Positions 31,074-31,946 of a DNA stretch of 31,946 nucleotides are shown here, one piece after another. A program made the translations under genes and the position numbers. The stretch lies in contig CALBOJ010000036.1 of the NCBI GenBank assembly GCA_937896835.1, forward strand, positions 1 to 31,946, read 5' to 3'. The DNA comes from an uncultured Collinsella sp. (GTDB taxonomy: Bacteria; Actinomycetota; Coriobacteriia; Coriobacteriales; Coriobacteriaceae). Within the stretch, counting starts at the first letter, position 1; every line of letters starts with the position of its first letter. Under the pieces are notes generated by a model. The model made no database searches, was not told the origin of the DNA, and was given only the letters and a program-made list of their open reading frames with translations.

Positions 31074-31838
31074 ATGCTGCTACCCGATTCCAAGACCGAG
31101 CTCGTCCGCCGTGGCAACAAGGTCGTTTACGACCTGGGCGACAAGATTGTCAAGGTCTTTAACGAGACCAAGCCTGTCTCCGACGTGTTCAACGAGGCTT
31201 TGAATCTTGCCCGCATCAATGAGTGCGGCATCCGCAGCCCCAAGGCTCTCGAGGTTTCCCAGCTCGAGAACGCCAACGGCTGGGCGCTCGTGACCGAGAA
31301 GGTTCCGGGCACCACCCTTGCCGAGAAGATGACTGCCGAGCCCCAGCGCTTTGGTGAGTATCTCGAGATGTTCGTCGACCTCCAAATCGAGATCCACGGC
31401 TACACCTCCCCGCTGCTCAACCGTCAGCGCGACAAGTTCGCCCGCATGATCGACAGCCTTGATCAGCTCAATGCCACCACGCGCTACAACCTTCAGGAGC
31501 GTCTGGACGGCATGACCAAGGAGTTCAAGGTCTGCCACGGCGACTTCAACCCCTCCAACGTCATCGTCGGCGACGACGGCCAGCTCTATGTGTGCGACTG
31601 GGCACACGCCACCCAGGGCTCCCCTGCTGCCGACGTTGCCACCACCTACCTGCTCTTCGCCCTCAACAGCAAGGATCAGGCCGAGGCCTACCTGGAGCTC
31701 TACTGCGACCGCGCCGACATGCCCATGCAGGTCGTGCGTCAATGGACGAGCATCGTCGCCGCTTCCGAGCTCGCTCGTAAGCGCAACGTGAACGATGAGT
31801 TCCTGAAGAACTGGATCGACGTCGTCGATTATCAGTAA
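31074..31838 (+). CDS. Aminoglycoside phosphotransferase-fold kinase, substrate unknown
   Basis: A 254-residue protein of the APH/choline kinase-like superfamily. The catalytic loop CHGDFNPSNVIV (H155, D157, N162) and the metal-binding CDWAHA (D175) are intact. The N-terminal lobe has GNKVVYDLGDKIVKVFN (the VKVF lysine fits ATP binding) and LVTEKVPGTTL. Such proteins phosphorylate small molecules (aminoglycosides, choline, fructosamine, homoserine). Nothing here singles out an antibiotic, and a core metabolic or cell-surface substrate is more likely. The ATG at 31074 has AAAGGA upstream. Codon bias resembles adhE, suggesting it is well expressed and native. It could be co-transcribed with adhE by read-through. 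Confidence 0.85.
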   Translation: MLLPDSKTELVRRGNKVVYDLGDKIVKVFNETKPVSDVFNEALNLARINECGIRSPKALEVSQLENANGWALVTEKVPGTTLAEKMTAEPQRFGEYLEMFVDLQIEIHGYTSPLLNRQRDKFARMIDSLDQLNATTRYNLQERLDGMTKEFKVCHGDFNPSNVIVGDDGQLYVCDWAHATQGSPAADVATTYLLFALNSKDQAEAYLELYCDRADMPMQVVRQWTSIVAASELARKRNVNDEFLKNWIDVVDYQ

Positions 31839-31871
31839 TATCTGAGCGATTTATTTCGCATCGGAGGCACA

Positions 31872-31900
31872 AGAAAACCCCGCAGCTCATATGAACTGCG
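31872..31900 (-). terminator. Palindromic terminator at right edge
   Basis: A 20-bp near-perfect palindrome (31881-31900, CGCAG-cTCATATGAa-CTGCG) is followed leftward by GGGGTTTTCTT, so it best serves a minus-strand gene lying beyond the window. Rightward it could also close the kinase transcript. A further GCGGC-CTAC-GCCGC hairpin lies at about 31927-31940. No gene is visible in 31839-31946. Confidence 0.6.
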
Positions 31901-31946
31901 CCCCAATTCTTGGACGGGCTAATAAGCGGCCTACGCCGCACATAGG

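Noticed and set aside
31074..31838. Antibiotic-resistance aminoglycoside phosphotransferase
   Set aside because: Only the general fold motifs are shared. There is no mobile context specific to it and base composition is native.
1..31946. CRISPR arrays, tRNA or rRNA genes, prophage or defence islands
   Set aside because: No regularly spaced repeats, no cloverleaf-like or rRNA-like sequence and no recognisable phage or defence genes were seen on reading both strands.

Overview
The window is about 32 kb of high-GC DNA carrying a dense block of conserved bacterial housekeeping genes. Several things point to an actinobacterial relative of the Coriobacteriia, most likely Collinsella: the actinobacterial integration host factor gene mihF next to gmk and rpoZ, a pyrimidine operon running directly into that trio, PNPase with an Arg-rich tail, a two-subunit (PyrK/PyrD) dihydroorotate dehydrogenase, and a strongly codon-biased fermentative adhE. 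The genus is an inference from gene content. No 16S or marker search was possible.

Layout. Positions 1-27173 are transcribed leftward (minus strand). In order of transcription: pyrR-pyrB-pyrC-pyrK-pyrD-pyrF (27173 to 21850), mihF-gmk-rpoZ-thiI (21610 to 19200, closed by a strong terminator), comEA-comEC-holA (18986 to 14932), rpsT with its own promoter and terminator, lepA-dusB-hemW-dnaJ-like-dnaJ-mtaB-phoH-ybeY-dgkA-era-recO (14435 to 2942), rpsO, and pnp. Most genes inside the blocks overlap or lie within 20 bp of each other, which implies long operons and translational coupling. The rightmost part (27427 to 31838) runs the other way: rpmB, a degenerate IS200/REP-type element, adhE and a small APH-fold kinase. 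A palindromic terminator at the right edge suggests a leftward gene just outside the window.

How the genes work together. The pyr genes cover aspartate transcarbamoylase through OMP decarboxylase; carAB and pyrE are not in the window. The pyrR leader holds a hairpin resembling a PyrR binding loop followed by an intrinsic terminator, so UMP-responsive attenuation is likely. The central block serves ribosome and RNA quality control (lepA, era, ybeY, phoH, pnp, rpsO, rpsT), tRNA modification (dusB, mtaB, thiI), protein folding (two DnaJ proteins), replication and repair (holA, recO) and DNA uptake (comEA, comEC).

Most unusual items: a DnaJ paralogue whose C-terminal substrate-binding region is replaced by membrane helices, at the place where many relatives carry hrcA; a 263-bp element with 32-bp inverted ends enclosing a remnant Y1 transposase; overlapping divergent promoters between pyrR and rpmB; paired direct repeats upstream of adhE; an Era GTPase with a very acidic N-terminal extension; and a probable leaderless lepA transcript starting just after the rpsT terminator. 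I found no CRISPR array, rRNA, tRNA, prophage or defence cluster.
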